Made by a program: the position numbers and the translations under genes. The notes under the pieces are model-generated. The model made no database searches, had not been told where the DNA came from, and was given only the letters and a program-made list of their open reading frames with translations. Of a DNA stretch of 8,063 bases, positions 1 to 5,894 are shown in pieces; within the stretch, counting starts at the first letter, position 1, and every line of letters starts with the position of its first letter. The DNA comes from an uncultured Campylobacter sp. (GTDB taxonomy: Bacteria > Campylobacterota > Campylobacteria > Campylobacterales > Campylobacteraceae). Location of the stretch: assembly GCF_938017615.1 (NCBI RefSeq), contig NZ_CALIJA010000189.1, positions 1 through 8,063 on the forward strand, in the 5' to 3' direction.

Positions 1-41
1 CCAGGTAGGTAAAATGGTTGTTTTGAATTAAATTTACGGAT

Positions 42-55
42 ATTTGATGAGGTTT
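42..55 (+). repeat. 14-base direct repeat, left copy (partner at 2201-2214)
   Basis: ATTTGATGAGGTTT occurs here and again, exactly, at 2201-2214, and the next four bases agree at three positions (GAAA here, AAAA there). The two copies bracket the integrase and the coupled gene. Each lies near an AAAAATATTTTT-type palindrome: about 40 bases away here, directly adjoining in the right copy. It could be a protein-binding site shared by both ends of the integrase module, or a leftover of a duplication. An exact 14-mer repeat in 8 kb of AT-rich DNA can occur by chance, so support is moderate. Confidence 0.45.
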
Positions 56-88
56 GAAAAACCTAAAAGCCCTAAAAATAGGACTTTT
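50..88 (-). terminator. Tandem hairpins after the unknown gene, probable terminator
   Basis: Two stem-loops follow the stop codon of the 117-815 gene. The first (65-88) has ten-base arms around four central bases. In minus-strand RNA all ten pairs form (one G-U wobble), the loop is four U, and the stem ends in a U run. The second (50-64) has arms AGGTTT and AAACCT around three bases. The first fits a weak intrinsic terminator about 29 bases after the stop. Both are GC-poor, so termination strength is uncertain, and the symmetrical A/T ends would let it work in both directions. Confidence 0.45.
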
Positions 89-95
89 ATAGTGG

Positions 96-111
96 CTAAA
101 AATATTTTTAG
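96..111. repeat. Perfect 16-base palindrome CTAAAAATATTTTTAG
   Basis: A perfect palindrome just past the stop codon of the 117-815 gene. Its 14-base core is shared with the AT-rich elements that fill the integrase-tRNA interval (2106-2393), and no comparable copy is seen near the core genes. It may belong to the same set of binding sites. On the minus strand it could also fold at the end of the transcript. Confidence 0.5.
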
Positions 112-116
112 GCGGA

Positions 117-815
117 TTATGCGTCTTTATCGTTGGGGTAAAAATATTTGTAAATTTTATTTGCTAGCGTAGCTTTTTTGTTTTTATCCACGCCGACAAT
201 CTGATACATTCTCGCTTTTAAAATCAAGGTATCTGAAAATTTATCTCTTATCTTTTGAGTGTTGTTTAAAAGATCGTATCTTTCTTTTTGCTCTTTAAAC
301 GGCGCAAAATATTCGGTTGCTGCTCTCATAAATCTTTCGTATTCTGGATAAGGGTCACAATCGCAATTGCGACCAAAAGGGTCGCGGATATACGGCTCGC
401 CAGTTGAATACTCGCTAAAATAAAAAGCGTGATTTAAAAGCTCAATAGCTTCTAGGTAGTTTTCATATCTTATGATGATATCATTTTTCTTAGCTTTTGC
501 CTCCATAATATTTTTAAAAAAATCTACGAAAGCGGTTAAAATTTCGTTTTTTGCCTCCTCTGATTGATAAAAGTGAGTTAAAATTTTAAACTCTGGGAAT
601 AAATTGGGGTCGTGTGTAATGCAAAAAGACTCATCAATGGTTTCGTTCATCATCCCATTAAAGGCTATTAACAAATCAAAATTACGATTTGCTTTATCAG
701 CAATTCTTAATCTTTTTCTGATATCAATTAGAACTTGTTCTATCGCCTCTGTCTCTCGTTTTTCTCTCTCGTCTTTTGCACTTTGCGTATCTCTTGGCTC
801 TGATAACTTCGCCAT
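117..815 (-). CDS. Protein of unknown function coupled to the integrase
   Basis: I do not recognise this 232-residue protein. It is predicted soluble: no signal peptide and no clear membrane segment. The first 45 residues are highly charged and probably helical (a K/E/R-rich stretch around 14-45). The middle (75-130) also looks helical. A Cys-Asp-Cys-Asp motif at 151-154 follows a segment rich in Tyr, Pro and Gly (137-150), and the C-terminus (200-230) is Lys/Tyr-rich and basic. One other cysteine (65) is present, too few for a clear zinc site. The start is fixed by a strong AGGAGG four bases before the ATG. That Shine-Dalgarno overlaps the integrase TAG stop, so translation of the two genes is probably coupled. 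Base composition is clearly AT-richer than the integrase or the core genes, consistent with transfer. A DNA-binding accessory role is conceivable from the position only. No enzyme motif was found. Confidence 0.8.
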   Translation of the reverse strand: MAKLSEPRDTQSAKDEREKRETEAIEQVLIDIRKRLRIADKANRNFDLLIAFNGMMNETIDESFCITHDPNLFPEFKILTHFYQSEEAKNEILTAFVDFFKNIMEAKAKKNDIIIRYENYLEAIELLNHAFYFSEYSTGEPYIRDPFGRNCDCDPYPEYERFMRAATEYFAPFKEQKERYDLLNNTQKIRDKFSDTLILKARMYQIVGVDKNKKATLANKIYKYFYPNDKDA

Positions 816-823
816 ATTGCCTC

Positions 824-2068
824 CTAGTTATTTTTTATTTCGAGTATGTAGCCGCTCCACCAGTCCAGCAAGATTTTAAGCTCGTCCAAAAAATCGGCTT
901 TTTCGGAATAGCTTAAATCCACTTTATCGCCGTGTAGGTGGTCTAGCGCCTTTTTGATAGCCTCTTTGCTTACTCCGTGCTTTTGCATATTATTAAACGC
1001 CTGCGTCATAAATATGCCCCGTAGGCTATGCAGGGTTACGACGCGTCCCGTCTGTCTGTCTCTAAAGTCAAAGCCCTTAATCGCGTTCGTGGCGGTGTCT
1101 TTGTGGATATGCCCCGTAAAGTGCGAGTTAATAAAAATATACTCGTATGCCCTGCTTAATTTCGCCTGGTTCTCAAGTATCCGCATAACCTCATCGCTAA
1201 GCGGCAATTTGAAATCGCCTATCTCGCTGCGCTTGATTTTCTGCTCGGCGCGTGGAATGGTTAAAAGCCTCCTATCGAAATTTACGTAATCCCATTTTAG
1301 ACGCGACAGCGGTGCGGCTCTTAGCGGCAGGTGTAGGCATAGCTTCATCGCGTTTTTAATCGTCTCAAAATGAGGGTAATCATAAATGGCGTTAAAAAAT
1401 GCCTTTAAGTCCTGGCGCTCGGTTAGCTTGGCGTAATGCTCGACTTTGGTTTTAGGTATCAGACTTTTGGCGTCAATATTCGCCATAATATTAACCTCGG
1501 CGTAGCCGCTCGATACGGCGAATAAAAAGACGCGGTTTAAAATTTGGTTGATTATCTCAGCAGTTTGCGGCGTAGTCTTTGACGTTTCTTTAAGGATGTC
1601 CGCTATCTCGCCGTGAGTAATGCTTTTTATGCCTCTATCTTTTAGTATCGGCATTACGTGGTTTTCAATGCGTCCGCGCTTGGTCTTTAGCGTTTGGGGC
1701 AGTATGCTTTTAGCTTCAAGCTCTAGCCACTCGTTAAAGACCTTTTCAAAACTGAGATTATGCTCGCTTATTCTTTGAGCTTTGGCGCGCTTCTTTTCCG
1801 TGATAGGGTCGATACCTCTCATCACTAGCTTTTTAAGCTCGGTTCGCTTCTCTCGCGCTTCGGCTAGCGATAAAACGGGGTAGTTGCCTAGCCCCGTGTT
1901 ATTCAGCTTGCCAGTATCGGGGCTAATGAAAGCGAATACCCAGCGCTTGCGCCCGCTCTTGCTTACTATCAGCCCTAAGCCGTCGCCGTCCGTGAGCTTG
2001 TAGTCTTTGGCTTTCGGCTTTGCCTCTTTGATTTGCTTATCGCTAAGCGGTTTGACTATCCTAGCCAT
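824..2068 (-). CDS. P4-type tyrosine recombinase (site-specific integrase)
   Basis: A 414-residue integrase of full length for the P4/prophage-integrase group, cutting and rejoining DNA between the element and its chromosomal site. Residues about 1-95 form the N-terminal arm-binding domain (early LTD and DGDGLGLIV segments, then RKRWVF). About 105-200 is the core-binding helical domain, and about 215-405 the catalytic domain. Visible catalytic residues are Arg250 (LPLRAAPLSRLKW), a probable Lys near 277, His347 and Arg350 in HSLR, His377 in LDHL, and the nucleophile Tyr387 in DLSYSEKADFL, followed by the family-typical LLDWW. All key residues are present, so the enzyme is probably active. The start has AAGGGAG ten bases upstream. 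The gene reads away from tRNA-Phe, whose 3' end is the likely target. Its upstream region is packed with palindromic AT-rich elements that could be arm sites and could also control its promoter. I did not assign a -10. Confidence 0.95.
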   Translation of the reverse strand: MARIVKPLSDKQIKEAKPKAKDYKLTDGDGLGLIVSKSGRKRWVFAFISPDTGKLNNTGLGNYPVLSLAEAREKRTELKKLVMRGIDPITEKKRAKAQRISEHNLSFEKVFNEWLELEAKSILPQTLKTKRGRIENHVMPILKDRGIKSITHGEIADILKETSKTTPQTAEIINQILNRVFLFAVSSGYAEVNIMANIDAKSLIPKTKVEHYAKLTERQDLKAFFNAIYDYPHFETIKNAMKLCLHLPLRAAPLSRLKWDYVNFDRRLLTIPRAEQKIKRSEIGDFKLPLSDEVMRILENQAKLSRAYEYIFINSHFTGHIHKDTATNAIKGFDFRDRQTGRVVTLHSLRGIFMTQAFNNMQKHGVSKEAIKKALDHLHGDKVDLSYSEKADFLDELKILLDWWSGYILEIKNN

Positions 2069-2105
2069 TACGTTTTAACTCCCTTAAATGCGTTATTTGA
2101 GACGA

Positions 2106-2393
2106 TTTAAAAATATTTTTTCGGTTTTTAGCTCAAAATCCCGCGCAAAAATATTTTTAAAATCGCCGCCTTTTTGCTCTCTGCGTGCCTAAAATTGGGG
2201 ATTTGATGAGGTTTAAAATATTTTTTGCCTCGAGGGCGTTTTTTTAAGCTTCACAAAACCCTATTTTAGGCGTTTCAAGCGTTTTAAAACATTTTTTGGA
2301 GTGCTTTGTAAGCCCGTTAAATAGGGCATTTAGTAAGTTTTAAAAATATTTTTTCGCTTGACTTTTGGAATTTTGCCAAAAATATTTTTAAAA
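2106..2393. repeat. Six ordered AT-rich palindromic elements (AAAAATATTTTT family)
   Basis: Cores lie at 2109-2120, 2147-2158, 2215-2226, 2286-2297, 2342-2353 and 2378-2389. The common form is TTTAAAAATATTTTTT followed by C/G bases, and the GC-flanked end gives each copy a direction. Copies 1, 3, 4 and 5 point right; copies 2 and 6 point left. Copies 1-2 and 5-6 are therefore convergent pairs, about 38 and 36 bases centre to centre, while 2-3 and 3-4 are about 70 apart. One related palindrome lies past the cargo gene (96-111). The best explanation is arm-type binding sites for the integrase or a directionality factor, since they lie between the integrase and the attachment site. Replication iterons or binding sites for an AT-hook or H-NS-like protein are alternatives. 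The repeats are plain in the sequence; the function is inferred. Confidence 0.65.
2201..2214 (+). repeat. 14-base direct repeat, right copy (partner at 42-55)
   Basis: Exact copy of ATTTGATGAGGTTT, running straight into the third AT-rich element (2212-2226). With the left copy it brackets the integrase and its coupled gene. Confidence 0.45.
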
Positions 2394-2480
2394 TGTTTTT
2401 AAATTGCTAGCTTTGCTTGATTATTTTAGACTGCTTTAGAGGGCTAAAATCGCTTGAAGTCCGTATTTTAGGGATTTTGT
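2253..2480. repeat. Degenerate inverted repeat with CGCTTGA motifs
   Basis: The left arm (2253-2290, plus) and right arm (2441-2480, minus) share the blocks ACAAAA, CCCTA, TTCAAGCG and TTTTA in the same order, with small gaps. The heptamer CGCTTGA or its complement occurs at 2275-2281, 2355-2361 and 2451-2457, with a near copy (TGCTTGA) at 2414-2420. A shorter pair, TTTTAG (2424-2429) and CTAAAA (2444-2449), lies inside. The motif is interleaved with the AT-rich palindromes, which suggests a second class of protein-binding site in the same complex. The alignment was done by eye and is imperfect. Confidence 0.35.
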
Positions 2481-2511
2481 TAAATTGTATTAGATTGTAA
2501 AAAATAGGCAA

Positions 2512-2530
2512 TGGTGGTTAGAGGCAGAAT
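2512..2530 (-). other. Putative attachment site at the tRNA-Phe 3' end
   Basis: The 3' end of tRNA-Phe, including the encoded CCA, is the first non-element sequence met from the integrase side. P4-type integrases usually recombine in the 3' half of a tRNA, and the element then carries a copy that restores the gene. The core length is unknown; the interval marks the acceptor arm and start of the T arm only. Just outside, AGATTGTA (2492-2499) and a 7/8 match AAATTGTA (2482-2489) form a 10-base-spaced direct repeat that could be core-flanking recombinase contacts. The matching second copy must lie left of the window. Confidence 0.5.
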
Positions 2531-2587
2531 CGAACTGCCGACACGCAGATTTTCAGTCTGCTGCTCTACCGACTGAGCTATCCAACC
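2512..2587 (-). tRNA. tRNA-Phe (anticodon GAA)
   Basis: A 76-base tRNA with encoded CCA. The acceptor stem pairs GGTTGGA with TCTAACC (one G-T pair), followed by discriminator A and CCA. The D arm is GCTC/GAGC with the loop containing GG. The anticodon stem is GCAGA/TCTGC with loop CTGAAAA, giving anticodon GAA, which reads Phe codons. The variable loop is GTGTC. The T arm is GGCAG/CTGCC with loop TTCGATT. All invariant positions are present, so it is functional. It charges with phenylalanine in translation. Its 3' end faces the integrase, so it is also the probable integration target of the element. Confidence 0.97.
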
Positions 2588-2604
2588 ACCGAAAAAGAAA
2601 AGTA

Positions 2605-2610
2605 ATTTTA
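2605..2610 (-). promoter_or_regulatory. Possible -10 box of tRNA-Phe
   Basis: On the minus strand TAAAAT lies 17 bases before the first base of the tRNA, inside an AT-rich run and followed by TTACTTTTC. Spacing fits a transcription start a few bases before the mature tRNA. No good -35 is seen, which is usual for Campylobacter sigma70 promoters. Confidence 0.35.
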
Positions 2611-2736
2611 GCCATGCAATACTTAAATCTCGGTTAAAATCCTCGATTTTCGCTAGATTTTTGCATGTTATGCTCGGAAACGGTCAAATTTGCTCAGTTA
2701 AAATTTTATAAATTTTAGTAGCGAAAAATATTGCTT

Positions 2737-2904
2737 ATGCAGCAATTTGCAATAATCAAAACGGGCTATCGATCTAAAAAGCAAAGTGATATAAAATTTT
2801 ACTATTTAGCCGATTCTGCAAATTGTATGCTTGGTTTTAAACTGTGCAAAGTAGATAAATTTGCGCCAAAGGATCGCTACGTCATTTTAAATTTACGCAT
2901 ATAA
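2737..2904 (+). CDS. Doubtful small ORF, 55 residues
   Basis: An uninterrupted reading frame of 55 codons from ATG to TAA in the spacer between tRNA-Phe and murD. The product would be basic and mixed in character: IIKTGYRSKKQSD near the N-terminus, an FYYLAD segment near 22-27, two cysteines (about 30 and 37), and a hydrophobic YVILNL end. It has no signal peptide or clear membrane helix. No convincing Shine-Dalgarno precedes the ATG, and I do not recognise the sequence. It is read opposite to both neighbours. It may be a chance frame or the remains of a longer gene. Confidence 0.2.
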   Translation: MQQFAIIKTGYRSKKQSDIKFYYLADSANCMLGFKLCKVDKFAPKDRYVILNLRI

Positions 2905-3143
2905 CGGACAGATGAGGGGCGATTGATTAAATTTAGCATCAAAAATTCACACTTTAATCAAACTTAGTAACAACGGCATCTTTATAAACATTGCGCCAAA
3001 GCCGATAATGCGACGTTGCGATGCATGTTTCAGCTAGATTTACTTAGATATATCCGTGCAGCAGAAGCGTTGAAATTTTATAATGCGATTGCATGCTGTA
3101 TTAAATAAAATCCCAGCCCGATCTGGCCAACCTCGATAGGCCT

Positions 3144-4625
3144 TTATTTGAGCTGTGCGACTTGTTTTTTAAATAATTCGCCGCGTTCGGCGTAGCTTTT
3201 AAATTGATCCAAACTGGCACATGCAGGGCTTAACAGCGCTATTTCGCTCGCAGAATGCATGGAATTTTTAAAATTTTCGAAATTTTTAGAATTCTGCGAA
3301 TTCCGAGTTTCACCGTCGTTTGCGCGGCGTTTCGTCAAAGAGGCGTTGTCACTTGCAGTAGATGAGCCGCCGCCTTCATACGGCGTATTTTCGCCGATCT
3401 TTGCGCTTTCTTTTGCCTTGCTGTCGCCGTCACACCTGCTATCCGTGCTTGAATTTTGTACTTCCAATTCGCTCGCGCCGCTTTTTTCAAAATCCGCGCC
3501 TCGGTACCGATTCGAAATTTCGCTCACCGCTGTTTGTAAAATTTCGCAGCGCACGCAAGGAAGTCTGTATTCGTCACATAAAAACATGATTTTATCGGTG
3601 TTTGAGCCGATCGCGTAAATTTGCAGATCGTATTTTTTAAACTCCGCAAAAAGCGGGTGCAGATCCACGCCTTTATCGTCGCCGCCAAGGATCAGATGTA
3701 TTTTGCGCCCCGCGTATCGCTTCAGCGCCTGCGCGCACGCATCGATGTTGGTCGCCTTCGTGTCATTGACCCAGACCCTGCCGCGCACGTCGGTAAACTC
3801 CTCTAGCTTATTGCCTTCGATCACGAAGTCGTTTAGTCGCATGGCGTCGCATCTGTCGAATAAAATTTTCTCCACGCACAGCGCCAAAAGTGCGTCGATC
3901 AAAAAGGGGGTACGAAATTTTATCTCGCCCAGATCGATGCCGAATTTTTGTGCCAGATCCGCTTCGTCTTCGTAGCAGATCACGCGAGTTAGGCTATTTT
4001 GCGCGGCGGTGGAGTTTTCGTAGGCGCGCGGGATCAGCGCCACGGAGCCTTCGCGCATCGCTAGCAGCGGCGAGAGTTTGGCGCGCTCATACTCCGCAAA
4101 ATCGCCGTGCCAGCTGAGATGATCGGGCGTGATCGCAAGCAGCACGTAGATGTCGGGGCGCGCGTGCTTGGTGTAGTGCAGTGTAAACGAGCTCGTCTCC
4201 AGCACCCAAATTTTGGCGCTTTTATCAAGCTTTGCGAGTGGAACGCCCACGTTGCCGCCCATTTGCGAGCCGTATCGCTCTAACAAGTGCTGCGTCATCT
4301 TCGTCGTCGTCGTCTTGCCGTTCGTGCCGCTGATCCAAATTTTAAGGCCTTCGTAATCGTCAAAATAATCGTATTCGCTGATTAAATTTCGTGCCTTTCG
4401 CACCAGCTCGTGATGCGGCGGAAAGCCGGGGCTTGGGATTTCAAGCTTGCTTGCAGCGGGGTCGAACTCGCTTGGGTTTAAAAGCGCGTTGCCGAACTCG
4501 TCCAGCTTCGGCGCGCCAGAAGAAATTTCAAATTTATCGTCGTAAATCTCCCAGCCGCCGTCTTTTTGGCAGTGCTCGGCGATCGCTCTGGTCGTAAGCC
4601 CGTAGCCAAATAGCGATTTTTTCAT
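3144..4625 (-). CDS. murD: UDP-N-acetylmuramoylalanine--D-glutamate ligase, with insertion
   Basis: Cytoplasmic Mur ligase that adds D-glutamate to UDP-MurNAc-L-Ala with ATP, the second amino-acid step of peptidoglycan precursor synthesis. Numbering is from the start chosen here (493 residues). PSPGFP (64-69) opens the region before the ATP site. GTNGKTTTT (100-108) is the P-loop, NVGVPL 125-130, ETSSF 143-147, ITPDHLSWHG about 166-175. NDTKATN (287-293) and GGDDKG (314-319) mark the C-terminal domain, and LSPACASLDQFKSYAERG near 465-482 closes it. The start is the ATG at 4625, where AAAGGAG lies a few bases upstream and the protein begins MKKSLFGYG as in C. jejuni MurD. An ATG seven codons earlier has no Shine-Dalgarno. 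The protein is longer than the usual 400-450 residues because of a hydrophilic insertion at about 375-460, rich in Ser, Asn, Glu, Lys and Gly. Downstream of mraY, same strand, probable operon. Confidence 0.96.
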   Translation of the reverse strand: MKKSLFGYGLTTRAIAEHCQKDGGWEIYDDKFEISSGAPKLDEFGNALLNPSEFDPAASKLEIPSPGFPPHHELVRKARNLISEYDYFDDYEGLKIWISGTNGKTTTTKMTQHLLERYGSQMGGNVGVPLAKLDKSAKIWVLETSSFTLHYTKHARPDIYVLLAITPDHLSWHGDFAEYERAKLSPLLAMREGSVALIPRAYENSTAAQNSLTRVICYEDEADLAQKFGIDLGEIKFRTPFLIDALLALCVEKILFDRCDAMRLNDFVIEGNKLEEFTDVRGRVWVNDTKATNIDACAQALKRYAGRKIHLILGGDDKGVDLHPLFAEFKKYDLQIYAIGSNTDKIMFLCDEYRLPCVRCEILQTAVSEISNRYRGADFEKSGASELEVQNSSTDSRCDGDSKAKESAKIGENTPYEGGGSSTASDNASLTKRRANDGETRNSQNSKNFENFKNSMHSASEIALLSPACASLDQFKSYAERGELFKKQVAQLK

Positions 4626-4684
4626 TTTTCTCTCCTTTCGCCCCATAAAATTTGAGTTATCTTGCCCGCGCTAAGCTCGCTCAT
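4622..4684 (-). CDS. Doubtful 20-residue mini-ORF overlapping the murD start
   Basis: In the 113 bases between mraY and murD there is an ATG-started 20-codon frame beginning MSELSAGK. Its TGA stop overlaps the murD ATG in an ATGA junction. It has a possible Shine-Dalgarno (AAGGG, about eight bases upstream) and itself contains the murD ribosome binding site. An 18-codon frame (4681-4737) starts one base after the mraY stop and joins this one by another ATGA. The chain could couple murD translation to mraY. Both are very short and may be chance. Confidence 0.2.
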   Translation of the reverse strand: MSELSAGKITQILWGERREK

Positions 4685-4738
4685 TTCGCCGCCCTTCTCG
4701 CATCTTTCAAAAAGCCACATTTAATCTGCGCTCGCATT

Positions 4739-5803
4739 TTATCTCAGTTTCAGCGACGTCAGCGCTATGATATTTGCGATCAGCGCGATGATCCAAAAGC
4801 GGATTATGATTTTGTTTTCGACCCAGCCTTTAAGCTCGAAATGGTGGTGTATCGGCGCCATCAGGAAAATTCTGCGTTTGAAAATTTTAAAGCTGCCCAC
4901 CTGCAAGATCACGCTGAGCGTTTCGATGACGAAGACGAAGCCGATCATTATGAGTAAAATTTCATTCTTCGTGATGACTGCGCAGTATCCTAAAAACGCG
5001 CCTACGCTGAGGCTGCCGCTGTCGCCCATAAAGACTTCGGCGGGGTAGCAGTTAAACCACAAAAACCCAAGCAGCGCGCCGATGAGCGCCGAGACGATGA
5101 TGCAGACCTCGCCTGCGCCTGCGACGCGCGGTAGCAAGAGATACTGCGAGTAGATAGCATGCCCGCAAAGATAGGCGAATATGCCCAAGCTGCAGAGCGA
5201 GAATACCGATGGAATGGTCGCTAGCCCGTCTAGCCCGTCGGTTAAATTTACCGCGTTTGAGCTCGCGCTTATCACGATCGTCCAAAACAGCGGCGCGAAG
5301 ATCCATAAATTTAGCAGAGGGTATTTGAAAAACGGCACGAAAAATTCCCCGCCCAGGTCGCTAAAAGCATAAAGCGTAGCCCCGATCAGAAACGCCAAGA
5401 AATTTTGCAGCGCAAATTTAGCCCGTGCGCTAAGACCTGCGTGGTTTTGGCGACCTAAAATTTTAGAGATATCGTCCTTAAAGCCTATGTAGCCGAAGCC
5501 CACCAAACAAAGTAGTCCGCAGAGCACGAAGACGTTGTTTAGCTTGGCGCACAGCAGGCTTGCGAGCACCGCGGCGGTAACGAAAACGAGCCCGCCCATC
5601 GTGGGGGTTTTGCTCTTTTTCTGATGGTTTTGCGGCGCGAGCTCGTAGATGGGCTGCGCGGCGTGTCTATTTTGCGCCCAGCGGATAAACCGCGGCATAG
5701 CCCAGACCGAAAAACAAAAAGCGATAAAAAACGCAAGGCCTGCGCGAGCGGTGATGTATTGGAAAAAATTTATATTCGTAAGATGATAGAGATAATAAAA
5801 CAA
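4739..5803 (-). CDS. mraY: Phospho-N-acetylmuramoyl-pentapeptide-transferase
   Basis: Integral membrane enzyme that moves phospho-MurNAc-pentapeptide from UDP to undecaprenyl phosphate, making lipid I at the inner face of the cytoplasmic membrane (Mg-dependent). At 354 residues it has full family length and about ten hydrophobic segments, starting at 22-36. Motifs in order: KTPTMGG 65-71, the catalytic DD at 110-111, NAVNLTDGLDGLA 183-195, PAEVFMGDSGSL 254-265 (Asp261), and MAPIHHHFE 315-323 with the three-histidine loop. The start is TTG: AAAGG lies seven bases upstream, and the N-terminus then aligns with the MYYL start I recall for C. jejuni MraY. The first gene of the leftward mraY-murD pair; murD begins 113 bases after its stop. 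It is divergent from gpmI with 198 bases between. The TTG start may keep levels of this membrane enzyme low. Confidence 0.97.
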   Translation of the reverse strand: MFYYLYHLTNINFFQYITARAGLAFFIAFCFSVWAMPRFIRWAQNRHAAQPIYELAPQNHQKKSKTPTMGGLVFVTAAVLASLLCAKLNNVFVLCGLLCLVGFGYIGFKDDISKILGRQNHAGLSARAKFALQNFLAFLIGATLYAFSDLGGEFFVPFFKYPLLNLWIFAPLFWTIVISASSNAVNLTDGLDGLATIPSVFSLCSLGIFAYLCGHAIYSQYLLLPRVAGAGEVCIIVSALIGALLGFLWFNCYPAEVFMGDSGSLSVGAFLGYCAVITKNEILLIMIGFVFVIETLSVILQVGSFKIFKRRIFLMAPIHHHFELKGWVENKIIIRFWIIALIANIIALTSLKLR

Positions 5804-5851
5804 AGTTTGCCTTTTAAATTTTATGAAATTTTATATGAAAACGCGCATTTT

Positions 5852-5857
5852 AGTATA
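5852..5857 (-). promoter_or_regulatory. Possible -10 box of mraY-murD
   Basis: On the minus strand TATACT lies after a T-rich run (CTCTTT), 48 bases before the TTG start of mraY. No -35 match is seen, as is common in Campylobacter. A second candidate, TATAAA (5830-5835), is closer to the gene and lies in a ten-base tandem repeat (AAATTTTATG at 5817-5826, AAATTTTATA at 5827-5836). Which one is used cannot be decided from sequence. Confidence 0.4.
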
Positions 5858-5894
5858 AAAGAGGTAAAATTTAGCTTTTAGGGCGGATGAAATT

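Larger units (their letters stand above)
1..2530. mobile_element. tRNA-proximal end of an integrated element (partial)
   Basis: The stretch carries a P4-type tyrosine recombinase, a coupled gene of unknown function that is much AT-richer than the core genes, and a repeat-rich non-coding arm. It abuts the 3' end of tRNA-Phe, the usual architecture of a genomic island, integrative element or prophage inserted in a tRNA gene. The right boundary is placed inside the tRNA 3' end, because the tRNA is intact and elements of this kind normally regenerate it; the exact crossover cannot be seen. The left boundary lies outside the window: no second copy of the tRNA 3' end occurs near position 1. No conjugation, capsid or replication gene is visible, so the type of element is unknown. 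Confidence 0.7.
2588..3143. other. Gene-poor spacer between tRNA-Phe and murD
   Basis: These 556 bases are AT-rich with AAATTT and AAAATTTTA runs typical of Campylobacter spacers. There is no recognisable gene, RNA or insertion sequence. A 55-codon ORF (2737-2904) is listed separately. CATGCAA (2613-2619) and TTGCATG form a loose inverted repeat about 40 bases apart. The AT-rich palindromes of the integrase side do not continue here, which supports an element boundary at the tRNA. The stretch may be decayed coding DNA, but no frame gives a protein I recognise. Confidence 0.6.

Noticed and set aside
954..1289. Plus-strand open frames inside the integrase and the other core genes
   Set aside because: They are antisense shadows of genes with complete catalytic motifs, and have no ribosome binding sites or recognisable domains.
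2106..2393. CRISPR array or replication-origin iterons
   Set aside because: Units are about 18 bases, palindromic, unevenly spaced and in mixed orientation, with no cas genes. No replication initiator gene is adjacent, so an origin is not supported.
2960..3110. A second open frame of about 45 codons on the plus strand in the spacer, ending in LKFYNAIACCIK, and a short minus-strand frame containing IIGFGAMFIKMP
   Set aside because: No good start codon with a ribosome binding site, no recognisable family, and the frames overlap on opposite strands; probably chance or decay.
3100..3143. Possible terminator after murD (CCAG/CTGG stem, then GATTTTATTT on the minus strand)
   Set aside because: The stem is only four pairs and the T run is interrupted; too weak to list as a feature.
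4644..4646. Upstream ATG as the murD start (seven extra residues)
   Set aside because: No Shine-Dalgarno precedes it, while the ATG at 4625 has AAAGGAG at proper spacing and gives the family N-terminus.
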